The position numbers and the translations under genes were made by a program. From positions 62,001 through 126,000 of the forward strand of contig OZ252150.1 in the NCBI GenBank assembly GCA_965248775.1: a stretch of DNA of 64,000 nt. Direction: 5' to 3'. This document shows, one piece after another, positions 51,018 through 59,936 of the stretch. Numbering within the stretch: the first letter of the stretch is position 1; each line of letters starts with the position of its first letter. The notes beneath the pieces are model-generated. The model was given only the letters and a program-made list of their open reading frames with translations, ran no database searches and was not told the origin of the DNA. This DNA comes from JBHHUI01 sp965248775. Its GTDB lineage: Bacteria > Chloroflexota > Anaerolineae > Anaerolineales > JBHHUI01.

Positions 51018-51596
51018 TCAAATTGCTACGTCGCCGCGCCAGATTTGGTCAGACAACCAGCGCGCCCCCCGATAGGCGGGCAGAGTTAGGATTAGGTTGA
51101 GGATCATGGATGGGAGTGTAACGGTCGTCAACATTTCTATCCAAGGGATGGGCCAGCCTGAAACTGTCAACGCAGCTAAGTATATCAGGTGGTAGATGAT
51201 CGTCCCGAGTGCCACCGCCGCCAACGGCAACAAGAGATGCGATTCCCATAAGCGGCTCTCTGATAGCCCGGCCAGCAGGCTGATAACTGTCAATCCAAGA
51301 ATCGCAGCACCGATGGGACCACCCGAGAGCGTATCGAGAAGCAGGCCACCTCCAAATGCCCAGGCGAGCGCATCGCCTCGGTCGCTGACCAGACTCCAGA
51401 CGAGCACCATAACGGCAACGAGATCGGGGCGACCACGAATCCAGGCAAATTGAGTCACAACCGTGGACTGCAGCACAGCCAAACTTGCGAGCAAAACAAT
51501 GCCAATGGGAAGGCTTCTCAAAATTATCTCTGTGGAATGTTCGCGCGAATTCTTAAGGCCCAGGCGTGGCGAGCAATGGCTCGAGATCGATCGCAC
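51018..51596 (-). CDS. mreD: Rod-shape-determining protein MreD
   Basis: A small polytopic protein with five or six helices (PIGIVLLASLAVLQSTVVTQ, RPDLVAVMVLVWSLVSDRGD, AFGGGLLLDTLSGGPIGAAI). The DLVAV...D and GLLLDTLSG patterns fit MreD. The open frame begins at 51596 and overlaps mreC by 44 bases; a TTG near 51515 (LRSLPIGIVLL) is a likely alternative start. The protein links the rod complex in the membrane. Confidence 0.82.
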   Translation of the reverse strand: MRSISSHCSPRLGLKNSREHSTEIILRSLPIGIVLLASLAVLQSTVVTQFAWIRGRPDLVAVMVLVWSLVSDRGDALAWAFGGGLLLDTLSGGPIGAAILGLTVISLLAGLSESRLWESHLLLPLAAVALGTIIYHLIYLAALTVSGWPIPWIEMLTTVTLPSMILNLILTLPAYRGARWLSDQIWRGDVAI

Positions 51597-52404
51597 TGAA
51601 ATCAGAAATGATCAGAACGATTTCCAAGCGGCTGAAATCAACTGCGGGGAACACTTCCGCTTCCTGGAAGACATCGAAACTGCGTTTCCGTACAGAAGTA
51701 ATACTCCCCACCAGAATGTCTTGCGGAAAAGTTGCGCCCAGTCCCGAAGTCAGCACCGTATTATCCTGTTCAAGTTCAGAGTCGAGAGAAATGTACTGCA
51801 ACCGCAAATCGCCAGATTCCTGACCAACGATGACTCCTTCCGCGCGCGACTCCTGGATGCGGATGTTGACCGCCATGCGCGGATCGGTGATAAGTAATAC
51901 TTTGCTGGCAGTCGGAGTGACTTCGGTGATGATGCCAACCAGCCCGCGAGCGGCGACCACAGGCATATCGCGATTTACTCCATCCGTAGTGCCCATGTCC
52001 AGGATCAGGAACTGCAGGAACGGACTCGGATCGCGACCAATGACGTCTGCACCGATATAAGTATTTTCGGGACTATTGCGGGCAAAATCTAACAGTTCAG
52101 CCAGAACGGAACGTTCTGCCTCGGCCTCACGCAATTGAACGATCTCGCTTTGCAACTGCGCCAGTTCAGCCTCCAGTTCGCTATTGCGGACTCGCAATTC
52201 TTCGGCGGTGGCATCGATTTCTGGCGAACCGACCAGTGATCCAAATTGGTCTGCAACAAACACCTGAAGTGGCGTGATTAGGATGCTCACAATGTTTTCG
52301 AGAGGCCCCAGTCTGCCACTGCGGCCAAGCCCAAGCAGTGCGAGAGCAATGCCTACAACGACCAGTCCTATGGTGGCGCGGCCTGAGATAGATGTTCGTC
52401 GCAT
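51553..52404 (-). CDS. mreC: Rod-shape-determining protein MreC
   Basis: A 283-residue protein with one membrane helix (~11-28), a coiled coil (ATAEELRVRNSELEAELAQL) and the paired MreC beta domains (YIGADVIGRDPSPFLQFLIL, VVAARGLVGIITEVTPTASK, QDILVGSITSVRKRSFDVFQ). It scaffolds PBP2 outside the membrane. It is first in the mreC-mreD-mrdA unit. Confidence 0.9.
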   Translation of the reverse strand: MRRTSISGRATIGLVVVGIALALLGLGRSGRLGPLENIVSILITPLQVFVADQFGSLVGSPEIDATAEELRVRNSELEAELAQLQSEIVQLREAEAERSVLAELLDFARNSPENTYIGADVIGRDPSPFLQFLILDMGTTDGVNRDMPVVAARGLVGIITEVTPTASKVLLITDPRMAVNIRIQESRAEGVIVGQESGDLRLQYISLDSELEQDNTVLTSGLGATFPQDILVGSITSVRKRSFDVFQEAEVFPAVDFSRLEIVLIISDFSAIDLEPLLATPGP

Positions 52405-52503
52405 TGTTTTAGATAGCCCTGGACGCTGGGCTGGTTACATACGGAGGTCGAGCAGCGAGAACAGTTCTCGAAATTGAAACAGCATCCTGCATATTGCTAC
52501 GGA

Positions 52504-53463
52504 TTAATGGGAACTTGACAGCCGCTCCCGGAAATATCGTACAGTTCTTTGCAGACCCTTTTCCAATGGTATGAGAGGCTCCCACTGCAGCAATTCTTTA
52601 GCTCTTGAGATGTCAGGTTGCCGTTGCTGGGGATCACCCGCGGTTCGGCGATCTAAATAAACGATCCCGGCCTGATTCCCTGTGGTCTGATTGATGAAGT
52701 CTGCAAATTCGAGGATGGTGAGTTCATGCGGATTGCCCAGGTTAATCGGGTCGTGTTCATCTGAAGAAAGTAAAGCGCGAATACCTGTCACAAGATCGTC
52801 AACGAAGCAGAAGCTCCTTGTCTGCGAGCCGTCGCCGTATACTGTGAGCGCTTCGCCGCTGATTGCCTGCCGCATGAAATTCGGCACAACCCGTCCGTCC
52901 TCCAAATCCATGCGCGGGCCATAGGTGTTGAAGATGCGCACAATACGGGTATCGACGCCATGTTTGCGATGGTAGGCCATCGTGAGCGCCTCGCCAAATC
53001 GCTTCGCTTCGTCATAAACAGAGCGTGGGCCGATCGGATCAACGTGTCCCCAGTAGGTTTCTTTCTGTGGATGTTCGAGTGGGTCACCGTAAATCTCTGA
53101 GGTGGAAGCGAGCAGGAAGCGGGCACCATATTTTTTTGCCACACCCAGAGCATTGAGTGTACCAAGCGCGCCGACTTTGAGCGTCTTGATCGGTAGTTGC
53201 AGATAGCCGCGCGGACTCGTCTGCGACGGGCTGGCCGGGGAGGCAAAGTGCAATACTGCTTCGACCGCCTTGTCCAGATATATGTAATTTGAGACGTTGT
53301 GGTGAATGAACTGGAATTCAGCTCGCCCAATCAGATGTGCGATGTTGGCCGTGCTGCCGGTCACAAGGTTGTCCATTGCGATAACCTCGTGACCCTCGTC
53401 AAGGAGCTCGTCGCAGAGGTGAGAGCCGATGAAACCGGCACCGCCGGTGAGTAATATTCGCAT
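52504..53463 (-). CDS. UDP-glucuronate decarboxylase-like SDR epimerase
   Basis: A 319-residue extended SDR: NAD-binding GGAGFIGSHLCDELL, LHFASPASP, STSEIYGDP, catalytic Tyr/Lys in SVYDEAKRFGEAL, RIFNTYGPRM, VYGDGSQTRSFCFVDDLVTG and LGNPHELTILEFA. The block HPQKETYWGHVDPIGPRSVY is characteristic of UDP-xylose synthases. It would make UDP-xylose from UDP-glucuronate for surface glycans. A related epimerase activity cannot be excluded. Confidence 0.85.
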   Translation of the reverse strand: MRILLTGGAGFIGSHLCDELLDEGHEVIAMDNLVTGSTANIAHLIGRAEFQFIHHNVSNYIYLDKAVEAVLHFASPASPSQTSPRGYLQLPIKTLKVGALGTLNALGVAKKYGARFLLASTSEIYGDPLEHPQKETYWGHVDPIGPRSVYDEAKRFGEALTMAYHRKHGVDTRIVRIFNTYGPRMDLEDGRVVPNFMRQAISGEALTVYGDGSQTRSFCFVDDLVTGIRALLSSDEHDPINLGNPHELTILEFADFINQTTGNQAGIVYLDRRTAGDPQQRQPDISRAKELLQWEPLIPLEKGLQRTVRYFRERLSSSH

Positions 53464-53517
53464 AGTGATGAAAGCTGGTTTACCCGAGCCGTGCGGATTT
53501 TACCACCCAGGAGTAAT

Positions 53518-56500
53518 TCATTCAGCTTCGGTGACTTCCTCTATGGGAGCAGCAGCCTGATTAGTGAGCCAAGCGATCAACCCGGCGGTCAGCATAAATG
53601 TGAACGACAGATCAATAAACCAGTATGAGGCATCAACCAGTCCATGTGCGAGGAAATCGATGAGCGAGCCAAGTAGCCCAACCGTGAGGGCATACAAATT
53701 TCGGTTGCGGGCATTCCGTAGTCCACGCCAAAGATTGCGGAATAGCTCGATCAACATCCAGAGAGCGATTGCCAGTCCGGGTAAGCCCAGCCGGGTGGCG
53801 AAATCTAATATCAAATTGTGGGCGTGACTTAGGCTTGGGTCTTGCCAAGCGGCCGGCAGGATATAACGCCCGCGATAGGCATAGAGAAAATTATCCAGCC
53901 CCACACCGGTGAGAGGATTATCCCTCACAATGTTGATTGCACTCCGCCATAAGTTCAAGCGAAAAAAAGTTGGGCCGGTGGAAAGGTTAAGTAATTCGGC
54001 AAAACGTGGATGGCGGCTAAGCGGAACCAGAGCGATCATGCCTGCAGTCGCCAACCCTGCCAACGCATATGCTGCGCGCTTTCCCTGCCAGAATAAGAGC
54101 ACAGTTGCCAGCGCAGCCGGTACGCCAAGAAGCAAGGCACCGCGCGATAAGCTAAGCCCGAGCGCCGATCCCATGGCCGCGGCCGCGGCGCCGTAAAGTA
54201 TTCTTCGTCTGCGCTGCAAACCTAGAAGTGCGAAGCTGAGCGCGATCGGTATGAGTCTGCCGAGGTACAATCCAACATTGTTTGGAGAGCCGTACACACT
54301 GCGCAAACGCGTAACGCCGCCTTCGGCAGTGATCAGATTCGTGCCGCTGAAGAACTGGACGAGGCCGATTACGGCGACCAGTGCGCCTCCTAGTATCCAG
54401 AAATCAACTGTGCGCCAAACAGCAAATTCACCTAAACGGAGCACTCGCAATAAAGCATAGATGACCAATGGTTCTGCAATCATCGTGCGAAACTCGGTGA
54501 CGGCTACGGCCCGGTTCTCGGCGAATGCCGTGGCAACCAGACTGATGGCAGCAAAAGCGAGTACAGCCTGATCAAGTCCCGTGAAGCGCGTTGCAAAGGA
54601 GGAAAGTCCTGCCCGTAGAGATTTTTTCTCGCGTAGGAAGGTCATCCCGCGGGCCAGAAAGTGTAATGTAAGCGCACTCGTTGCCATGAGCGTAACTACT
54701 TCCACAAGCGAAAAGGCACGCTCTAAGAGCGGACGCGGCAACAGATAAAAGGGAGCAAAGAAGGCCACGAGAGGCAATGCAAACTGCGGCCGCAGCAGGA
54801 TCGCGACGAATAGGCCGATCATACTCAACAGCGTTACCAGCAGCCACGGCGAGAAATAAAATACACCTGCAGAAATCAAAGTCAAGAGCAGCGCTGTGCT
54901 ATCCCCGTAACGACGAATTGCCTGCGTCGTCTCAGTGCCCCAGGTTAGCCACGCACTCGCCCACACCAAGCCTGCCAGCGTCGCCGTCGCTACCATTTGC
55001 CAGGGTTTCCCCAGCGTCGCAGCCCAGACACTCTGCGCAGGAAGCAAATCACCGCGCCACAATAAATAGCCGGTGCTATAAGCTCCGCCCAGAGCAAGGA
55101 CAAACAGAATTGAATACCCCCAGATAAGACTTGTGGTCTGCGGATCATTTCCCACAATAAAGCCAGCAATCGCCCACTGGTTCCAACCACGATCTGCCTG
55201 AATGGTTGCGGTGTGTTTGCCTGGATTGAGACCTTGGGCTAGCCAGATTGTCTCGGTATGTGGGAGATAATCCCCGCTGGTGAGCACCGCATAGGCTTCC
55301 CCATCGGCGTCAATTGGGAGCGCGTTTGCCGGGAGACCGTCAATTTGGGCGTAGAGATAGGCGCGATAGTTGTCGCGGCGAGCAATGATGCCGATCTCCG
55401 TACCTTCGAATTCGAAGGTTATTTCGGACGGGCCGTCCAGCGGAATGTCGGCCCCGAGGGCAGAAAACTTCCACGCCCCTTCGTACTCTGCAAAACGTGT
55501 GTCAGCCGTATACACGCCGGGTGGGGCGGTAGTCGATAACTGCGGCATCGCGTCGGCAAGAATGTCGTGCGTTTGGCTGGATTCGCCATCCGAGGCGACG
55601 AGAGAAAAACCCCAGCGTGGATCATCGAAAGCAGTTGCAGGTTGGAAATTCTCGAGCACTAGCACACCTGTCCACGGCCACTCGTTGCGCGCCCGTTCAA
55701 ACGCCGCCAGTGTGCGCCATGCTTGCTCCTCGGCAGAGGTGAAATCCCAGACCGAGGGCTGTCCACTCCAATCCACCGGTAAATGATTCCAACCGAAGTT
55801 GCTAGCCCACAGGAGCGCGTTCTCATCCCCGGCGGCCACCATCGCTTCGCGCATCAGGATCATCCGAGAGAAATTCAACACGTCTGAGTCTGCATCGCGA
55901 TCTGCCGGGTGTGTTGCAAAGCCGTAGGGTTTGGCAGCAGCTGCGTCGAAGAAGGCCTGCGCTCCTTGCTCATACAGTTGATTTAAAAAGAGCAGGTCGC
56001 TCAGGTTTTCCTGACCGGTTTCAATCGTGGGTGCCAGACCGGCCAACAGCACGGTCGCGCCTTCATCTTTGGTGTGGATCGCTGCGTAGCCGGCTGCCAA
56101 CAAGCGAGTGTAAGCTGCAGCATTTGGCGGTTGTCCGCCCCAACCGGAAGCGAGATTCGGTTCGTCCCAGATCTGGTAGACGTCAATATTTTCGGCATAA
56201 CGGGCTGCGAAGGCCGCAGCAAATGACGCGAAGTCTTCTGGGTCTTCCGGGGGCGCACTGCGGATATCAGCAGCATTTGAACTGCGAGCCCAGGAAGGTG
56301 TGATTTGCAAGAGCGCGATTACCTGCAGTCTGCGCGCGTATGCGGCTGCAATCAGGCCATCGGCGGCCTGCCATTCGAAATGATCTGCTCCCGGCTGTAG
56401 CTCGTTCCAGGGGAACTCCTGCCTGATCCAGCCGAAGCCGGATTCGGCAATCAGATCAAGTGCAGCATCTCGCTCCGAGTCCTCGACATTCAATAGCGCA

Positions 56501-56724
56501 ACATTGATTCCAAAAAGATTGTCGGGGCGAGATTGCAAAGTGAGAGACGGCAAAACAGGTTTGCGTCCACGCTCGAGTCGTTGTGTTTGGGTATAGAGCG
56601 CACCCGATCCCAGTGCAGTTGCGATGGTAGCCAGCAAACAAAGCGCTACGGCCAGTTTTTGTTTTTTCACGAATGCGTTATGCGGGTTGTGTGCTTTTGG
56701 GAGAAGGGGTGCTGGACCTGCCAA
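53518..56724 (-). CDS. Fusion of a glycoside-hydrolase-like domain with a Wzy/O-antigen ligase domain
   Basis: The 1068-residue protein has a membrane helix (~23-42); a TIM-barrel-like domain (~65-385) with GWIRQEFPWNELQPG and IWDEPN (Glu188, acid/base position); a beta-sandwich-like domain (~390-520); and about 13 helices with a Wzy_C region (SLSRGALLLG, NPLTGVGLDNFLYAYRGRYI, SLSHAHNLILDFATRLGLPG). The usual nucleophile motif (TExGW) reads ASNFGWN here, so hydrolysis may be lost. It may sense or bind the glycan that the ligase part polymerises. It follows the SDR gene region on the same strand. Confidence 0.8.
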   Translation of the reverse strand: MAGPAPLLPKAHNPHNAFVKKQKLAVALCLLATIATALGSGALYTQTQRLERGRKPVLPSLTLQSRPDNLFGINVALLNVEDSERDAALDLIAESGFGWIRQEFPWNELQPGADHFEWQAADGLIAAAYARRLQVIALLQITPSWARSSNAADIRSAPPEDPEDFASFAAAFAARYAENIDVYQIWDEPNLASGWGGQPPNAAAYTRLLAAGYAAIHTKDEGATVLLAGLAPTIETGQENLSDLLFLNQLYEQGAQAFFDAAAAKPYGFATHPADRDADSDVLNFSRMILMREAMVAAGDENALLWASNFGWNHLPVDWSGQPSVWDFTSAEEQAWRTLAAFERARNEWPWTGVLVLENFQPATAFDDPRWGFSLVASDGESSQTHDILADAMPQLSTTAPPGVYTADTRFAEYEGAWKFSALGADIPLDGPSEITFEFEGTEIGIIARRDNYRAYLYAQIDGLPANALPIDADGEAYAVLTSGDYLPHTETIWLAQGLNPGKHTATIQADRGWNQWAIAGFIVGNDPQTTSLIWGYSILFVLALGGAYSTGYLLWRGDLLPAQSVWAATLGKPWQMVATATLAGLVWASAWLTWGTETTQAIRRYGDSTALLLTLISAGVFYFSPWLLVTLLSMIGLFVAILLRPQFALPLVAFFAPFYLLPRPLLERAFSLVEVVTLMATSALTLHFLARGMTFLREKKSLRAGLSSFATRFTGLDQAVLAFAAISLVATAFAENRAVAVTEFRTMIAEPLVIYALLRVLRLGEFAVWRTVDFWILGGALVAVIGLVQFFSGTNLITAEGGVTRLRSVYGSPNNVGLYLGRLIPIALSFALLGLQRRRRILYGAAAAAMGSALGLSLSRGALLLGVPAALATVLLFWQGKRAAYALAGLATAGMIALVPLSRHPRFAELLNLSTGPTFFRLNLWRSAINIVRDNPLTGVGLDNFLYAYRGRYILPAAWQDPSLSHAHNLILDFATRLGLPGLAIALWMLIELFRNLWRGLRNARNRNLYALTVGLLGSLIDFLAHGLVDASYWFIDLSFTFMLTAGLIAWLTNQAAAPIEEVTEAE

Positions 56725-56746
56725 AGGCTCTTACCCTGGTCGTACG

Positions 56747-58321
56747 TTAAGGTGCCCAATCTGGATTGGTGGTTTGTCCATCGCCTGTGAGTTGTTGCGC
56801 CAGCCCGGTTGCCCCATCGACGATCCAAAGATTTCCATCCCATACCGCAGCGAGTTGCTTGCCCTCCGGTGACCAGGCAATTGGTTGTGGTGTAAGTCCA
56901 GTTTCCCCTTCGGGTGGAAAAATGAGACTGGCATTACTGCCATCGCGATCTATTAGTTTTAGACGATAGCGACTCGTCACGCTCTCCAGTGGAGTCAGAG
57001 CCTGCAGGAAAGCCAGTTGGAAATCTCCGCGTTCGGGGGCATGTGGTGAGGGGATCGGAGCTGCCCACATCCCGGCCTGGCTCACTAGGGCAGCGTCAAA
57101 ACTCCCATCTACAGCAATCGCAGCTACATCGAACACCGGACTGTCTTCCGGCGCTTCCAATCCTAGAGGTGGACCATGTAGGACTGTATACAGGATATTG
57201 CTGTCTGGTGACCAGGTCAGCCAGGGATTCCACACCCAATCGCTGTATGTTTTGAAAGGTGGAAAAGCGGCAATTGGGAATTGCGTTGCGGCATCCGTTC
57301 CGTCGAGCGTGATCAGTCCGATCGTATCTGCCTGCGCATAGGCAAGCTTACGTCCGTCTGGGGCCCACGAAAAATTTGTGCCATACCAGCCGTAAATCCC
57401 ACCTGCAGAGGAGTCCAACAACTCTGTGGCTTGGCCAATCATGCGACCATTCTCATCAAATTCTATCAAGACCAGATTGTTGTTCGCTTGCCAGCCGGGT
57501 GCGCGTTCGCGTGGCTCGCCGGTGGAGTAGGCCACTGTGCGCAGATCGGTCGGCGACCAGTCCGCCCACAGAACATTTTCTACTTTCAGATTAATGGAGA
57601 GGTTATCCGTACCAAAGGTCGAGATCGCCCATAAGGAGTTGAATGCGTCTTCTTCACCGGTGTTTCTTGTGTAGAGCAAATAATCGCCCGCAGGGGAAAT
57701 GCTGAAGACGCGCCCGTCTAGGTCACTTGAAATTGTAAGTGGTTGGCGGCTGCTACTCGACTCGCGCATGACCCAGGCGTTGCCCGCCGAGAGATAGGCC
57801 AGCGTACCTTTGATCGAAATGATCGTGAATGTGCTCTGCGAACCGACCATAACAATTTCCGGGATCGGCTCAACGAGCACCGTGCGCCTTACCGCCGAAT
57901 GGGATACCTGTTCGCCGTCTTCATACACAATCCGGAAAGTGATTTCCTCTACTCCATTCTGACCAGTCTGGAGCAGGCGTGTCTCCCCTTCGGGTAAGCC
58001 TTCATTGCGCACTGTCTGTTGCTCAAAGGGAATTTCTACTTCTTGCAATTCCAGTTCTTCCAGTACGCGGACAATTGTGATTGTCATATCCGATGTGAGC
58101 GGGGAAAACTCGCCAGGCGTTATGCGGTCCTGCGTGGCGAGCGTAATACCCAGTTCGCTCAGCACGTCACGCACAACTAGCTCAGTTGATCCAATTGTCT
58201 CTGTTTCGCCATCGTGGACGACCGTAACTTGAAACTGCTCAACCGCCGAAGTCGCAGCAACCGGGGAGCAAGCGGTCAAAAACAGAGCGATTGCGATCAA
58301 TATACACTGAATATTGGTCAC
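56747..58321 (-). CDS. Lipoprotein with DUF348/G5-like domains and a TolB-like propeller
   Basis: A 524-residue protein with a lipoprotein signal peptide (IQCILIAIALFLTACSP). Residues ~28-90 resemble DUF348 (VTVVHDGETETIGSTELVVR, DVLSELGITLATQDRITPG), and ~95-150 a G5 domain (IPFEQQTVRNEGLPEGETRL, LLQTGQNGVEEITFRIVYED). The rest is a six-bladed propeller with WSPDSNIL, FSWAPDGRKLAYAQ and IAWSPEGKQLAAVW motifs. G5/DUF348 often bind wall sugars. The role is likely envelope sensing or binding. Confidence 0.78.
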   Translation of the reverse strand: MTNIQCILIAIALFLTACSPVAATSAVEQFQVTVVHDGETETIGSTELVVRDVLSELGITLATQDRITPGEFSPLTSDMTITIVRVLEELELQEVEIPFEQQTVRNEGLPEGETRLLQTGQNGVEEITFRIVYEDGEQVSHSAVRRTVLVEPIPEIVMVGSQSTFTIISIKGTLAYLSAGNAWVMRESSSSRQPLTISSDLDGRVFSISPAGDYLLYTRNTGEEDAFNSLWAISTFGTDNLSINLKVENVLWADWSPTDLRTVAYSTGEPRERAPGWQANNNLVLIEFDENGRMIGQATELLDSSAGGIYGWYGTNFSWAPDGRKLAYAQADTIGLITLDGTDAATQFPIAAFPPFKTYSDWVWNPWLTWSPDSNILYTVLHGPPLGLEAPEDSPVFDVAAIAVDGSFDAALVSQAGMWAAPIPSPHAPERGDFQLAFLQALTPLESVTSRYRLKLIDRDGSNASLIFPPEGETGLTPQPIAWSPEGKQLAAVWDGNLWIVDGATGLAQQLTGDGQTTNPDWAP

Positions 58322-58401
58322 AGCCGCAATCCTACCATAGCTGAAAACTTAATCTATTCGCCCGCATTTACCCGCGTGATGCTTCAATAACGTCTGAATC
58401 C

Positions 58402-58430
58402 TTGACGAAACATGATGCGCACGATAGAAT
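58402..58430 (+). promoter_or_regulatory. Promoter of the QGG-repeat gene
   Basis: TTGACG (58402-58407) and TAGAAT (58425-58430) are separated by exactly 17 bases. The leader of about 100 nt contains the small hairpin GCCCA-GTAA-TGGGC near 58437-58450. Confidence 0.65.
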
Positions 58431-58537
58431 CCCGCCGCCCAGTAATGGGCACGCGCCCGACAAAATGTGGGTTCCACGGGGTCGTTTCTGCAAAGATACA
58501 AGAAACGTCCCTTTTAGTATGTACAGGAGAAATGATT

Positions 58538-59056
58538 ATGTCGGAAGATTTGGTCTCATCTGAAGTTGAGAATCGGTCTCTCATTTCCACTGCAGAAGAT
58601 CAGATCGTTTCTGGCGAAGTGGTCAACATTCAACAGGGCGGTGCGCAGAGTGTGGAGGCGGAAACTGTCCGAATTGTCCAGGGCGGCGCTAACTCCGTTT
58701 CGGCCAATGAGGTTGAAATCCGGCAAGGTGGCGCGAGCATTGTCAATGCTGATGTCGTGCATCTGGAACAGGGTGGAATCGTCGCGGCTCGGGCGGGTAC
58801 TGTCGGCGTCGAGCAGGGGGGAATTGTAGTTGGTATTGCGGATCGCCTGCAACTTACCAATTCGAACAGTTTTCTCGTCGTAAGCGACTTTGTAAAAAGC
58901 GATCATTCGCGCACAATGATTTTACTAGCCCGCGAGGTGAATGGCCCCGTTGAAACTGTCCTGGACACGCAGGGTGCAGCCGTTGCTGGTATGATCGCCG
59001 GCGTTGCAGTCGGTCTGATTCTTTTCGTAGGCTCATTGTTGCGCCGTAGACGATAA
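58538..59056 (+). CDS. QGG-repeat solenoid-like protein with C-terminal membrane anchor
   Basis: A 172-residue protein. Residues ~25-105 hold five imperfect repeats of 15-16 residues: VVNIQQGGAQSVEAET, VRIVQGGANSVSANE, VEIRQGGASIVNADV, VHLEQGGIVAARAGT, VGVEQGGIVVGIADR. Alternating hydrophobic residues with an invariant QGG turn suggest a beta-solenoid, like bactofilins but with its own repeat. One membrane helix (AAVAGMIAGVAVGLILFVGS) and LLRRRR follow, so the solenoid may face the cytoplasm or outside. The start ATG 58538 is 8 nt after AGGAG; ATG 58532 is too close. I do not recognise a named family. Confidence 0.75.
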   Translation: MSEDLVSSEVENRSLISTAEDQIVSGEVVNIQQGGAQSVEAETVRIVQGGANSVSANEVEIRQGGASIVNADVVHLEQGGIVAARAGTVGVEQGGIVVGIADRLQLTNSNSFLVVSDFVKSDHSRTMILLAREVNGPVETVLDTQGAAVAGMIAGVAVGLILFVGSLLRRRR

Positions 59057-59092
59057 CGAACGATTTTTTCGGATTAATTAAGGTGGATGAAG

Positions 59093-59770
59093 ATGGATAC
59101 AAACAAAATAGAAGCGGAAACTCGCACCGCTGTAAGAAAAGGTGTCGGACGCTTACGTCGCACCGGCAAATTGCCGGCGGTAATGTATGGTGCCGCAGCT
59201 GAACCAGTCGCAATCCAGTTGGATTCGCATGACGCCGCAATATTGTTGAACCGGATTCAAGGTACGGTGCTCATCGATCTCGAAGTGGATGGCAAGATCC
59301 ACAAAACCGTTGTGCGTGAGACACAGCGTGATGTTGTCCGTGGCAATCTGTTGCACATAGATTTCCTGAAAGTTGCCATGGACCAAACCATCGTTACGAC
59401 GGTTCCGGTTACGATCGTTGGTGAAGCGCCGGTTCTATCACAGGGTGATTATATGATCGTGACACTGCTGAATGAAGTTCAGATTGAATGTCTCCCTGGT
59501 GACCTGATTGGCAATATTGATATCAGTGCTGAAGAATTCACCGATCCCGATTCCGTTGTATCAGCTGGTGATCTCTCCGTGCCGAAGGGCATAACATTGC
59601 TCTCATCGCCCGAAGATGTCATCGCTCGCGTATCTTTCGCAAGCCGCGTAACTGAGGAAGAAGAAGCCGAAGACGAGGAATTCGACGCCGAAGATTTCGA
59701 AGTGTTGGAGCGTGGCAAAGACGAAGAAGGCGATGTCGCCGGCGAACAATCAAAAACTTCCGACGAGTAA
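59093..59770 (+). CDS. rplY: 50S ribosomal protein L25 (Ctc form)
   Basis: A 225-residue long-form L25 that binds 5S rRNA. The N-domain has GVGRLRRTGKLPAVMYGAAA and LIDLEVDGKIHKTVVRETQR, then DVVRGNLLHIDFLKV; the Ctc-type C-domain (VPVTIVGEAPVLSQGDYMIV, EVQIECLPGDLIGNIDI) and an acidic tail follow. ATG 59093 is preferred, with AAGGTGG six bases upstream, over ATG 59087. A strong terminator follows at 59796. Confidence 0.9.
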   Translation: MDTNKIEAETRTAVRKGVGRLRRTGKLPAVMYGAAAEPVAIQLDSHDAAILLNRIQGTVLIDLEVDGKIHKTVVRETQRDVVRGNLLHIDFLKVAMDQTIVTTVPVTIVGEAPVLSQGDYMIVTLLNEVQIECLPGDLIGNIDISAEEFTDPDSVVSAGDLSVPKGITLLSSPEDVIARVSFASRVTEEEEAEDEEFDAEDFEVLERGKDEEGDVAGEQSKTSDE

Positions 59771-59795
59771 TCACCGCACACAATTCGGATTTACA

Positions 59796-59828
59796 AAAGA
59801 CCACTGCACTCGCGGCAGTGGTCTTTTT
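59796..59828 (+). terminator. Intrinsic terminator after rplY
   Basis: AAAGACCACTGC (59796-59807) pairs with GCAGTGGTCTTT (59815-59826) around a 7-nt loop and continues into a T-run. Confidence 0.9.
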
Positions 59829-59936
59829 GATCTGGCACCTTCGTGCATAGGTTGGGCACGCCCTGGTTGATACTCAGAAGGCTTGCGCAGTGTATATTGA
59901 TAGAAGTCGCCCGCGATTTAGGTTTGGAGGTACTCC

